This document shows, piece after piece, positions 35,158 through 44,287 of a stretch of DNA of 64,000 nucleotides. Below the pieces are notes generated by a model that ran no database searches, had not been told where the DNA came from, and worked only from the letters and a program-made list of their open reading frames with translations. Origin of the DNA: Corynebacterium kroppenstedtii (GTDB taxonomy: Bacteria; Actinomycetota; Actinomycetes; Mycobacteriales; Mycobacteriaceae); NCBI RefSeq assembly GCF_003243515.1, contig NZ_QFRA01000014.1, forward strand, positions 16,788-80,787, in the 5' to 3' direction. The position numbers and the translations under genes were made by a program. Within the stretch, counting starts at the first letter, position 1. Every line of letters begins with the position of its first letter.

Positions 35158-37359
35158 TTATGCGATCCCTTCGCGCTCTTTGAATTCGCGACGGCGCCGA
35201 TGCAGGATCGGCTCGGTGTAACCGGAGGGCGAGGTCGTCCCGTCCAAAATCAGGTCCTTCGCCGCCTGCCAACCGATCGACTTGTCGTAATCAGCCGACA
35301 TCGTGCGGTACGCCGGATCTCCTTCATTTTGCTTGTCGACGACTTTCGCCATGCGCTTCAATGCCTCGATCACGTAGTCCTCCGTAATGATGCCGTGGCG
35401 CAGCCAGTTGGCCAGCAGCTGCGAGGAAATTCGCAGCGTCGCGCGGTCTTCCATGAGGTCAACGTCGTGAATATCCGGAATCTTGGAGCAACCCACACCC
35501 TGCTCCACCCAGCGGATGACGTAGCCCAGGATGGACTGGCAGTTGTTGTCCACCTCTTCCTTAATATCCTCATCGCTCCACTTTCCGTCGGGCGAGACGG
35601 GGACGGTCAGGCGGTCGCGGTAGTTGTCACGGCGCCCAGCAGCGCGAAGTTTCTCGTCGACGGTGAACACGTCCACCTGGTGATAGTGCGTGGCGTGCAA
35701 CGTCGCTGCAGTGGGTGACGGAACCCACGCGGTGGTAGCACCTTGTTCCGGCTGGCTGATCTTCTCGGCCAGCATGTCGGCCATGAGCTCGGTCTTTGCC
35801 CACATTCCCTTACCGATCTGCGCCTTGCCGGGCAGGCCGTGGGCAATGCCCGCGTCCACATTGTTATCTTCGTAGCCCTGCATCCAGGGGGCGGATTTCA
35901 TTTCGCCCTTGCGGATCATGGGGCCGGCTTCCATGGAGGTGTGGATTTCGTCGCCGGTGCGGTCCAGGAAGCCTGTGTTAATGAACGCGAGCCGCTTGGA
36001 CACGGCCTTGATACATGCGTCGAGGTTCAGCGTGGTCCGACGCTCTTCATCCATCACCCCGACCTTGATGGTGTTCTCCGGGAGGCCCAGGAGCTTCTCG
36101 GTGGCACTCAGCAGGTCGTTGGTGAATTCCACTTCCTCCGGCCCGTGCTGCTTGGGCTTCACGATGTAGATCGAGCCATTGCTGGAGTTGTACATGGGGT
36201 TGTTCTTGTCAATCCCCGGGATCCCGCAGACGGCGGTCATGACGGTGTCCATGATCCCCTCGAACACCTCGGATCCGTCTTCCAGCAGGATCGCGGGGTT
36301 GGTCATGAGGTGGCCCACATTGCGGGTAAACATCAAGGTGCGGCCATGGACGGTGAAGGATTCGCCGTCGGGGCTGGTGTATTTGCGGTCGGGGTTCAGC
36401 CGACGGGTGAACGTCTTGTCTCCCTTGGTCACTTCTTCTTCCAGCTCACCGGTGTTGAGCTGGAACCAGTTGCTATAGCCCAAAGTTTTATCGGTCGCAT
36501 CAACAGCGGCCACGGAGTCCTCAAAGTCAATCAACGTGCTGACGGCGGCGTCGAGAATAATGTCCTTGACTCCGGCCTTGTCGGTGGATCCGATGGGGGA
36601 TTCGGGGTCGATCAAAATGTCGATGTACAGCCCGTTGTGCCGCAACAAGATCGACGTGGGGTTGGACTTGTCCCCGGCGTATCCGGCGTAGACGTCCGGT
36701 TCGCGCAGCTCATGCTTCTCGTCGTTGACATAGCCGACGAAGGAGCCGTCGGAAATGTCGTATCGGGTGACATCGTGGTGGAATGCGTCGACCAGGGGAA
36801 CTGCCTTGTCGAGGAAGTCACGCGACCATGCGATGACCTTATCGCCGCGGACTTTGTTGTAGCCACCGTTGCCTTTTTCGGCTCCTCCGTCTTCGGGAAT
36901 GGCGTCGGTTCCATAGAGTGCGTCATATAACGAACCCCACCGCGCGTTGGCGGCGTTCAGCGCGAAGCGGGCGTTAAGCACGGGAACCACGAGCTGGGGG
37001 CCACTGGTTTCCGAGATTTCGGGGTCGATATTGACGGGGTCGATCTGGAAGTCATCGTCATTGTCCACCACGTAGCCGATCTCGTGGAGGAAGGCGTCGT
37101 AATCGTCGATGTTTTGTTCGCCGGGGTGCTCGGTGTACCACTCGTTGAGCTTGGTTTGGAGTTCCTCGCGGCGGGCTAAGAGTTCCTTATTGCGAGGCGT
37201 ATAGGTTTTCACGATGTCCGCGAAGCCGGACCAGAAAGCGTCGGGGTCCTGGCCGGTCCTGGGAAGGACCGAGCCGGTAATGAAGTCATAAAGAGTGGTG
37301 GCAACCTGGAGGCCAGCGACTTTAGTGCGGGGTGTGGTGTCGGACGTGGCGGTTGTCAT
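35158..37359 (-). CDS. aceB: Malate synthase G
   Basis: Condenses glyoxylate with acetyl-CoA to malate, the second step of the glyoxylate bypass. The 733-residue length marks the G isoform. Characteristic parts are VVPVLNARFALNAANARWGSL, the RTLMFTRNVGHLMTNPAIL stretch, VGVMDEERRTTLNLDACI with the Mg-binding Glu, and the C-terminal LRISSQLLANWLRHGI. It is divergent from aceA across a 495-base regulatory region with RamB-type motifs. In some nomenclatures this isoform is called glcB. Confidence 0.96.
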   Translation of the reverse strand: MTTATSDTTPRTKVAGLQVATTLYDFITGSVLPRTGQDPDAFWSGFADIVKTYTPRNKELLARREELQTKLNEWYTEHPGEQNIDDYDAFLHEIGYVVDNDDDFQIDPVNIDPEISETSGPQLVVPVLNARFALNAANARWGSLYDALYGTDAIPEDGGAEKGNGGYNKVRGDKVIAWSRDFLDKAVPLVDAFHHDVTRYDISDGSFVGYVNDEKHELREPDVYAGYAGDKSNPTSILLRHNGLYIDILIDPESPIGSTDKAGVKDIILDAAVSTLIDFEDSVAAVDATDKTLGYSNWFQLNTGELEEEVTKGDKTFTRRLNPDRKYTSPDGESFTVHGRTLMFTRNVGHLMTNPAILLEDGSEVFEGIMDTVMTAVCGIPGIDKNNPMYNSSNGSIYIVKPKQHGPEEVEFTNDLLSATEKLLGLPENTIKVGVMDEERRTTLNLDACIKAVSKRLAFINTGFLDRTGDEIHTSMEAGPMIRKGEMKSAPWMQGYEDNNVDAGIAHGLPGKAQIGKGMWAKTELMADMLAEKISQPEQGATTAWVPSPTAATLHATHYHQVDVFTVDEKLRAAGRRDNYRDRLTVPVSPDGKWSDEDIKEEVDNNCQSILGYVIRWVEQGVGCSKIPDIHDVDLMEDRATLRISSQLLANWLRHGIITEDYVIEALKRMAKVVDKQNEGDPAYRTMSADYDKSIGWQAAKDLILDGTTSPSGYTEPILHRRRREFKEREGIA

Positions 37360-37502
37360 AGCTTCTCCTTCGGAACGACAACTGTTCTAGGTGGTGTTGC
37401 TAACACTGGTGTGGCTAACCCTAAGGGAGTTCGGTGTGCGGCGAAACACTTTTTAGCTAATCGGTGCCAGATATCCCGTCAGCTCCCCCGCTCTTTTTTG
37501 CT

Positions 37503-37538
37503 GTGACGCACAAAACACTATGGAGTGACGCGAAACAC
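37503..37538. repeat. Two tandem operator-like direct repeats in the aceB-aceA intergenic region
   Basis: GTGACGCACAAAACAC (37503-37518) and GTGACGCGAAACAC (37525-37538) are near-identical units whose starts are 22 bases, about two helical turns, apart. They lie about 145-180 bases upstream of the aceB start. The bound factor is not known; the TGTGACG half resembles half a GlxR site. Confidence 0.45.
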
Positions 37539-37626
37539 AGCACCTCGTAATCTGGATCATATTTTGCATTAATGCAGCTCATGGCCGGTTGTCAATTCTA
37601 GGATCTGAAACATACGGAGTCGTAGG

Positions 37627-37643
37627 TTTGCAAACTTTGCAAA
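37627..37643. promoter_or_regulatory. RamB binding-site candidate (double TTTGCAAA motif)
   Basis: TTTGCAAACTTTGCAAA contains two overlapping copies of the RamB box core (TTTGCAAA, AACTTTGCAAA). RamB represses aceA and aceB in C. glutamicum through such boxes, and ramB itself is the next gene after aceA here. Confidence 0.7.
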
Positions 37644-37854
37644 ATCCTCCACTACCCCCGCACAAGAATACGATCCAAAAAGTCATTGACGTGCCTTTTC
37701 CTATCGATAAAGGTTAAGATCACGCCAACGGGGCCACCACGGCTACCGGCTACACAGACATTCACCAAAATCGCAATGTCCGGTTTTCTACGGATTTAGC
37801 CCGATATGTGGGTGTCAATGTCTCCAAAACTTAGACCTCATAGGAGTGAACACA

Positions 37855-39150
37855 ATGTCTACGGTTGGACAGGCCCGTACCGCTGAAGAAATCAAGAAGG
37901 ATTGGGAAACCAATCCTCGTTGGAAGGGTATTACCCGCAACTACACGGCAGAAGATGTCGAAGCACTCCAAGGCACCGTCGTCGAGGAAAACACCCTCGC
38001 CCGGCGCGGTGCCGAAATCCTTTTTGACGCCATCCATGAAGAGGGCGACGGCTACATCAACGCCCTCGGCGCTCTCACCGGTAACCAGGCTGTCCAGCAG
38101 GTTCGGGCTGGGCTGAAGGCCGTCTACCTGTCCGGTTGGCAGGTTGCGGGCGACGCCAACTTGGCTTCCCAGACTTACCCTGACCAGTCCCTGTACCCCG
38201 CTAACTCTGTTCCGCAGATCGTGCGCCGCATCAACAACGCACTTCTTCGCGCCGACGAGGTTGCGCGCATCGAGGACGACACCGCAGTCGATAACTGGCT
38301 GCTCCCCATCGTTGCCGACGCCGAAGCCGGGTTCGGTGGCGCTCTGAACGTCTTCGAGCTACAAAAAGCCATGATTCAGGCCGGCGCGGCCGGTACCCAC
38401 TGGGAGGACCAGCTGGCCTCTGAGAAGAAGTGTGGCCACCTGGGTGGCAAGGTGCTGATCCCCACGCAGCAGCACATCCGCACGCTGTCGTCGGCACGGT
38501 TGGCGGCAGATGTTCTGAACACGCCGACCGTGATCGTTGCCCGCACCGACGCCGAGGCCGCGACGCTCATTACCTCGGACGTCGACGAGCGGGACCAGAA
38601 GTTCATTACGGGCGACCGCACCGCGGAGGGCTACTACCACGTTCAGAATGGGATCGAGCCGTGTATCGCGCGCGCCAAGTCCTACGCCCCTTACGCGGAT
38701 CTCATCTGGATGGAGACCGGCACACCCGACCTGGAGTTGGCCAAGAAATTCGCCGATGGTGTCCACGAGGAGTTCCCCGACCAGCTGCTGGCTTACAACT
38801 GCTCACCGTCGTTCAACTGGTCCTCGCACCTGGAGAAGGACGAGATCGCGAAGTTCCAGAACGAACTGGGCAAGATGGGCTTCAAGTTCCAGTTCATCAC
38901 CCTGGCTGGTTTCCACGCACTGAACTACTCCATGTTCGACCTGGCCTACGGCTACGCACGCGAGCAGATGACAGCCTTTGTGGACCTGCAGAACCGCGAG
39001 TTCGAAGCTGCCAAGGAGCGTGGATTCACCGCCGTCAAGCACCAGCGCGAGGTCGGTGCCGGGTACTTCGACCGCGTTGCCACAACGGTGGACCCCAACT
39101 CCTCCACGGTTGCTCTGAAGGGCTCCACAGAGGAAGGCCAGTTCCACTAG
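37855..39150 (+). CDS. aceA: Isocitrate lyase
   Basis: Splits isocitrate to succinate and glyoxylate, the first glyoxylate-bypass step. The 431-residue product has the catalytic SEKKCGHLGGKVLIPTQQH motif with the active-site Cys, the PIVADAEAGFGG metal-binding stretch and the ARTDAEAATLI segment. I use the ATG at 37855 since AGGAG lies nine bases before it; the in-frame GTG at 37846 sits too close to that RBS. It is divergent from aceB and followed by ramB. Confidence 0.97.
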   Translation: MSTVGQARTAEEIKKDWETNPRWKGITRNYTAEDVEALQGTVVEENTLARRGAEILFDAIHEEGDGYINALGALTGNQAVQQVRAGLKAVYLSGWQVAGDANLASQTYPDQSLYPANSVPQIVRRINNALLRADEVARIEDDTAVDNWLLPIVADAEAGFGGALNVFELQKAMIQAGAAGTHWEDQLASEKKCGHLGGKVLIPTQQHIRTLSSARLAADVLNTPTVIVARTDAEAATLITSDVDERDQKFITGDRTAEGYYHVQNGIEPCIARAKSYAPYADLIWMETGTPDLELAKKFADGVHEEFPDQLLAYNCSPSFNWSSHLEKDEIAKFQNELGKMGFKFQFITLAGFHALNYSMFDLAYGYAREQMTAFVDLQNREFEAAKERGFTAVKHQREVGAGYFDRVATTVDPNSSTVALKGSTEEGQFH

Positions 39151-39257
39151 GCCAGTCCGCCCCCGGCTCCAGGCTGGGGACACCATGCGCATAAGCCGCA
39201 TTGAGGAATTTGGGCAAAATCCTTCTATCGCTCGCGGTGACGCTCTATTGTTGTCGC

Positions 39258-40754
39258 ATGGCCACTGGAGCTGACAAGGAGGGACCGTCCTCGCGGGTAT
39301 TCGTGGGGACGCGGCTCAAGCAGCTCCGAAAAGAACGGGAGCTAAGCCAAGCAACCCTTGCACACACTCTTGGACTCTCTGCTAGCTACGTCAACCAAAT
39401 TGAAAATGACAGCCGCCCGCTGACCTCGTCGGTTCTCCGGAAAATCACTCATGTTTTCGGAATCGACGAGGCTTTCTTTTCGCGCGAAGACGATTCCCGC
39501 CTGGTCGCCGAGGTGCACGACGTTACCCTAGACCGGGAGGTGTGCCCCACCAGCATCGATGTGCAAGAGGTGGCGGATCTCGTTCGCACCCACCCAGAGC
39601 TTGCTCGCGCGTTGGTAGATATTCACCGACGGTACCGGAATGTTTCGGACAAGTTGTCGCTGGTCACAGAGGAGCGAAATCGGTCAGATGTGGAGGATTC
39701 GTCGACAGGATCCGACGCGCTCACTATGCCTCACGAAGAAGTTCGTGATTTCTTCTATGCACGCCAAAACTATATTGATTCGCTTGACGTGGCGGCCGAG
39801 GAGCTTGCCGGGACGCTGGGCCTGGGCGTGCCCAATATCAACCACGTCGAAGACTGCGTCGCCACGCGGCTGACCTCGAAGTATGGGGTCGAGGTTCGCT
39901 ACATCTCGCACCTGGACAGCGGCGGGAATGAGCACCCGGGTACCGCCGAGCACATGGTGCAGCACCGCTTTTCCCCCGACACCGGTGTTCTCACCATCGA
40001 CGCGCACCTCACGTCGGGACAAAAAGCGTTCCGAATGGCCACAGAGCTTGCTTATTTAGAGGTCGGCGATCAACTTCATTCTCTTGTCGACGAGGACACG
40101 CGGTTCACTTCCGACGAATCCCGGCAACTCGCGGTACGGGGGGCAGCAACGTACTACGCGGCGGCGCTGGTGTTGCCGTACACCAATTTTCATGCTCAGG
40201 CAGAACGCGCCGGATACGATATCGAGTACTTATCGACGGCCTATGGCATGGGGTATGAGACGATTTGTCACCGCTTATCTACCTTGCAACGCCCGAAGCT
40301 GCGGGGAATACCGTGGACTTTCGTTCGCGTGGACCGCGCCGGGAATGTGTCGAAGAGACAATCAGCGACGGGGTTTCATTTCACGCATTCCGGTGGTACG
40401 TGCCCGCTGTGGAATGTGTACGAGACGTTCTCCTACCCGGGGAAAGTTATGCGCCAGTTGGCGCAGATGCCGGATGGGCGTACGTATATGTGGGTGGCGC
40501 GCACGGTCAAACACTATCGACGGCGGTTCGGTCAGCCGGGAAAAGTGTTTGCCATCGGTTTGGGGTGTGAGGCACGTCATGCGGAACGCACGGTCTATGC
40601 CGAGGGTTTGGATCTTTCGGATCTGGCGGCGGCAACTCCGATTGGCCCTGGGTGCCGTGTATGCAGCCGTACTAGGTGTCCTCAACGTGCATTTCCGTCG
40701 ATACTTCATGACATACGGATTAATACGCATAGTTCGTCGGTCAACCCGTATTAG
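39258..40754 (+). CDS. ramB: RamB-type transcriptional regulator of acetate metabolism
   Basis: A 498-residue regulator. Residues 15-75 form an XRE-type helix-turn-helix (LKQLRKERELSQATLAHTLG, SASYVNQIENDSRPLT). A middle domain of the ImmA/IrrE-like DUF955 kind (ATELAYLEVGD, AATYYAAALVLPY, STAYGMGYETICHRL) and a Cys-containing C-terminal domain (GCRVCSRTRCPQRAFP) follow, as in RamB/ScfR-like proteins. I chose the ATG at 39258 because the upstream 19 residues in frame look untranslated. In C. glutamicum RamB represses aceA, aceB and acetate genes. Confidence 0.92.
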   Translation: MATGADKEGPSSRVFVGTRLKQLRKERELSQATLAHTLGLSASYVNQIENDSRPLTSSVLRKITHVFGIDEAFFSREDDSRLVAEVHDVTLDREVCPTSIDVQEVADLVRTHPELARALVDIHRRYRNVSDKLSLVTEERNRSDVEDSSTGSDALTMPHEEVRDFFYARQNYIDSLDVAAEELAGTLGLGVPNINHVEDCVATRLTSKYGVEVRYISHLDSGGNEHPGTAEHMVQHRFSPDTGVLTIDAHLTSGQKAFRMATELAYLEVGDQLHSLVDEDTRFTSDESRQLAVRGAATYYAAALVLPYTNFHAQAERAGYDIEYLSTAYGMGYETICHRLSTLQRPKLRGIPWTFVRVDRAGNVSKRQSATGFHFTHSGGTCPLWNVYETFSYPGKVMRQLAQMPDGRTYMWVARTVKHYRRRFGQPGKVFAIGLGCEARHAERTVYAEGLDLSDLAAATPIGPGCRVCSRTRCPQRAFPSILHDIRINTHSSSVNPY

Positions 40755-41024
40755 CTCGTAGCATCGAACCAGCACTCGTCGCTGTGCCTCGAGTGTGGGC
40801 TGAGTGCGGAGAGTGCGGTGTGTCAGCCATGCGCTGATCTTCACACGGATGAGTGATATGTCAAGCCAGGGCTAGTTGGCCATTGTGATGGGTTGGCACC
40901 AGGGACGCCACCACGTAATATGTGCGTCGGTCACAAAGAGACAGACCAGTCTGCACGGGCTACGGCTTGCTAGCCATGATCCTTCCCGCCGTCCCGCACA
41001 CAGGTCTCACAGCGAAGGAGTCAC

Positions 41025-42467
41025 ATGGCCGATTTACCCGACACTGGGCTCGCCAATGACACAAAGCTCGACAATGACGCCGAACTCAACAACACCGTCG
41101 ATGAGAAGAAGATACTGCCCGGGTGGATGACGGGGTTCGGTGCCCAAGTGATCGCCGGCCTCATTATCGGCCTGATCCTTGGTTTTATCGCTCGTGCTCA
41201 AAGCAACGGGCTCAGCGGCGACAACGAAGGCTGGCTGGGCTCGCTTCTCGACGGCCTCGGCACCGCCTATGTACAGCTTCTGAAAGTGATGATCCCGCCG
41301 CTGGTCGTTACTGCGGTCATTACCTCCGTGGCCAACCTGCGGAAAGTGACCAACGCGGCCAGGCTTGCGATCAGCACACTCGTGTGGTTCGCCATCACCG
41401 CGTTCTTCTCCGTCCTTACGGGGATTGTTGTCGCGCTGGTTATGAAGCCCGGTGAAGGTACCAGCATCGACGCTTCCACAGCTGCGGACCCGTCACATAC
41501 CGGCAGCTGGCTGGCCTTTATCGAGGGGATCGTACCGTCGAATATCTTGGGGTTGGGTGCATCGACCGCATCGAGTGGCGATGGCATTGATCTGTCCTTC
41601 AATGTGCTCCAACTACTGGTCATTTCGCTGGCCATCGGCATTGCAGCCGTGAAGACAGGCCGTCTCGCGGAACCCTTCCTGCGGTTTAATGAATCCGTCC
41701 TCAAGATCGTTCAAACCGTGCTGTGGTGGATCATCCGCCTAGCGCCGATTGGCACGGCCGCGCTGATCGGGCACGCTGTGTCCAACTACGGCTGGGACGC
41801 GCTCGGTTCGCTGGGCAAATTTGTGCTTGCCATCTATGTCGGCCTGGCCATTGTGCTGGGCATTATCTACCCCACGGTGCTCGCCACGAACGGTCTTTCC
41901 GTGTCGGGCTTCTACCGTCGCGTCTGGCCCGTTACCAGCTTGGGGTTCGTCACGCGCTCGTCGATGGGAGTTATGCCCGTCACCCAGCGAGTCACTGAGC
42001 AGCGAATGGGGGTGCCGTCGGAGTATGCGTCCTTCGCTATCCCGCTGGGTGCGACCACCAAAATGGACGGGTGCGCATCCGTCTACCCCGCGGTGGCCGC
42101 GATCTTCGTCGCCCAGTTCTATGGCACTCCCCTGAACTTCACCGATTACCTGCTCATCATCTTCGTCTCTGTTATCGGTTCCGCGGCGACGGCTGGTACT
42201 ACTGGTGCAACAGTCATGTTGACATTGACATTATCGACGCTGGGCCTCCCACTTTCCGGCGTCGGCTTGCTGCTGGCCATCGAGCCGATTATCGACATGG
42301 GGCGCACGGCGGTGAACGTGACTGGGCAGTCCCTGGCCACGACGGTTGTGGCGAAGCGCGCCGGGATTTTGGACATGCCCACGTGGGATGCTGGGGACCA
42401 TGACTGGGAGGATGTTCAGAAAAACGAAACCGCTGAAGAAACCCTCGCTGGATCACACGCCGTATAA
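41025..42467 (+). CDS. Dicarboxylate/amino acid:cation symporter (DAACS family)
   Basis: A 480-residue secondary transporter with eight membrane helices and two re-entrant loops. Family signatures are visible in LKVMIPPLVVTAVITSVANL, SSMGVMPVTQRVTEQRMGVP, TTKMDGCASVYPAVAAIFVA and LLAIEPIIDMGRTAVNVTGQ. It takes up C4-dicarboxylates or acidic amino acids with Na+ or H+. AAGGAG precedes the ATG. The hydrophilic N-terminus has about 30 residues rich in Asp and Asn. The glyoxylate genes beside it suggest a role in C4-acid use, but this is inference. Confidence 0.92.
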   Translation: MADLPDTGLANDTKLDNDAELNNTVDEKKILPGWMTGFGAQVIAGLIIGLILGFIARAQSNGLSGDNEGWLGSLLDGLGTAYVQLLKVMIPPLVVTAVITSVANLRKVTNAARLAISTLVWFAITAFFSVLTGIVVALVMKPGEGTSIDASTAADPSHTGSWLAFIEGIVPSNILGLGASTASSGDGIDLSFNVLQLLVISLAIGIAAVKTGRLAEPFLRFNESVLKIVQTVLWWIIRLAPIGTAALIGHAVSNYGWDALGSLGKFVLAIYVGLAIVLGIIYPTVLATNGLSVSGFYRRVWPVTSLGFVTRSSMGVMPVTQRVTEQRMGVPSEYASFAIPLGATTKMDGCASVYPAVAAIFVAQFYGTPLNFTDYLLIIFVSVIGSAATAGTTGATVMLTLTLSTLGLPLSGVGLLLAIEPIIDMGRTAVNVTGQSLATTVVAKRAGILDMPTWDAGDHDWEDVQKNETAEETLAGSHAV

Positions 42468-42554
42468 TGTGCCGTGGCCTGAGTGAGCCGCCGGTGGCCG
42501 CAACCTCCCAGGACCTGCGCCCTTGATCTTCACGTGATTCTTTATCCGACGAAA

Positions 42555-44228
42555 TTAATTCGTCAGGTCAACATCTAACCAGGCCCGACGCAGCTCACCC
42601 GACGGATCTTCCGCTGTATGCTCGCCCGCGTTAAAAATCTGGGTCGCATAACCGTCACTGAATGGTGGAAATCCTGGATTGCCAGAATGAATAAAATTCT
42701 TCCACCGACTTTGCATCACGGCACTGGTGGCCCGCATCTGATCGCGACCACCCAAATACAGCGCGTCGGGGCCTTTGCCGGAATCATAGCGCTCAAACAA
42801 CAGGGGGAGGTCGAGGGCGTGTGTCGCACCCAGTCCGGACAGTCGGAGCGACGGCGTCAACATATCGAGCCGATACATCCAGACTTTTCCCTGTGGCCAG
42901 CGCGACGCTAATTGCAGTGAGGACGCCAAGAACAAGGCGTCCCCGGCGAATCGTCCACACTCCGCGCGAGTCCGGCCCCCGCGGTAGAACTCTGCCAAGA
43001 TATCCGGGGCTCCCCCACCGATTGACTGGGCCAACCGACGAATGCGCGCACGTTGGGCGCGGGTCGACATGCGTTCCCAACGCATGACCAGGTATTCATC
43101 GGCGTTCGTGCCGATCAGGAGCGGTATGTTCGCCGCCGGCGTTCCGTCGTCAATGGGTTCTTCTCGACGTCCGTCATGTGGTTCGTCGCGCGACATCAGT
43201 TGGGGAACAGCCAGGGGATGCCGAGACATGAGGTCCCCGTCGACAGTGGGCGCGAAGGGGCCGGAAAACTCGAGGTATTCGTCATTAATAACGTTCAGGT
43301 GTTCAGTCAGGCGCGCGAGGTCCATGGCCGAGATGCCGTTGAGATCCGGATTTTCGGCCCGGGCGCGATCTGCCCACCGGCCGGCGGCTGCGGGCGAATG
43401 GACCATCGCGACGGGCGAGGATTGCGCGATGGCTCCTGCGATGATTCCGCGAAGTTCGGGTACGGCCGTGAGTGCGGTCACCATGGCACCGCCGGAGGAC
43501 TCGCCCATGATCGTGATGCGCCCGGGGTCTCCGCCGAAGGCCTCAGCATTGTCGTGAACCCACCGCACGGCCGTGACAAGGTCAGATAAACCAGGGTTCG
43601 AGTCTGCCCTGGTCGTTGACATCGTGCCGACGGCAGCTGCGTTGTTAACTTCCGTAGTGTCGGCTGAGTAATTGAGCGACAATTGCCCCAGAATCCCCAC
43701 ACGGTAATTGACCGCGACGACCACCGCATCCATGGCTTGCGCAAAATACTGCCCGGTGAGCAATGGTTCGTTGGCAGAGCCGTGAACATTGGACCCGCCG
43801 TGGAAGTATACGACAATGGGGCGTCGAGCGTCCCGATCAATCATGTCAGATTGACGTTGGGTCGAGCGCCCTCCACCCGAGCGCCCCTCACCCGACCGAG
43901 CAGCCGTGGTGGGAACAACAACATTGAGCCACAGGCAATCTTCGGACCCCGCCCACCCCAGGGACTTATTACGGTATTGAGCGCAATAGTCACCGGGATG
44001 GTCCGCGATGAGCGGTTCTGCCCACGGTTCCACCGGTTGAGCGCGTCGAAATCGCAAATCCCCGCGCGGCGGTTGCGCGTACGGTATCCCGCGGAAAGCA
44101 ACGACACCTGTCTCGGCATGCCCTTTGACGGGCCCGGTCGTGGTCTCAACAATCCAGGCGTCGCGGAAGCTGTGATTGCGTCGCGACTGGGTGCGGGCGT
44201 GTGTGTCAGCGTTCATGGCTCTGGTCAT
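42555..44228 (-). CDS. Type B carboxylesterase
   Basis: A 557-residue alpha/beta hydrolase of the carboxylesterase type B family. Near the N-terminus are GPVKGHAETGVVAFRGIPYA and SEDCLWLNVVVP; the oxyanion hole is YFHGGSN; the nucleophile elbow is IMGESSGGAMV with the catalytic Ser. No signal peptide is seen, so it is probably cytoplasmic. I use the ATG at 44226-44228; the open frame extends to 44462 but would lie inside the upstream gene. It follows the FAD/NAD(P)-binding gene by 59 bases. The natural ester is unknown. Confidence 0.88.
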   Translation of the reverse strand: MTRAMNADTHARTQSRRNHSFRDAWIVETTTGPVKGHAETGVVAFRGIPYAQPPRGDLRFRRAQPVEPWAEPLIADHPGDYCAQYRNKSLGWAGSEDCLWLNVVVPTTAARSGEGRSGGGRSTQRQSDMIDRDARRPIVVYFHGGSNVHGSANEPLLTGQYFAQAMDAVVVAVNYRVGILGQLSLNYSADTTEVNNAAAVGTMSTTRADSNPGLSDLVTAVRWVHDNAEAFGGDPGRITIMGESSGGAMVTALTAVPELRGIIAGAIAQSSPVAMVHSPAAAGRWADRARAENPDLNGISAMDLARLTEHLNVINDEYLEFSGPFAPTVDGDLMSRHPLAVPQLMSRDEPHDGRREEPIDDGTPAANIPLLIGTNADEYLVMRWERMSTRAQRARIRRLAQSIGGGAPDILAEFYRGGRTRAECGRFAGDALFLASSLQLASRWPQGKVWMYRLDMLTPSLRLSGLGATHALDLPLLFERYDSGKGPDALYLGGRDQMRATSAVMQSRWKNFIHSGNPGFPPFSDGYATQIFNAGEHTAEDPSGELRRAWLDVDLTN

Positions 44229-44287
44229 GGTGTGAACCAGTGTAGAAGAAGCATGGCCAATGATGTCGAGGCTGCTTGCCGACGACG

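Larger units (their letters stand above)
37360..37854. other. Divergent aceB-aceA regulatory region
   Basis: These 495 bases hold no gene. They contain a double RamB-type motif (37627-37643), a C-rich RamA-like run (ACCCCC near 37654) and two direct repeats of GTGACGC spaced 22 bases apart (37503 and 37525). The RBS AGGAG of aceA is at 37841-37845. Confidence 0.65.

Noticed and set aside
35743..36930. A 395-codon plus-strand open frame
   Set aside because: It lies entirely inside malate synthase on the opposite strand and reflects the GC-rich codon usage; the residues are a His/Val/Gly-rich shadow.
40921..40936. TGTGCGTCGGTCACA ahead of the dicarboxylate symporter as a GlxR site
   Set aside because: The half-sites are separated by seven bases rather than eight, and the inner consensus bases are missing.
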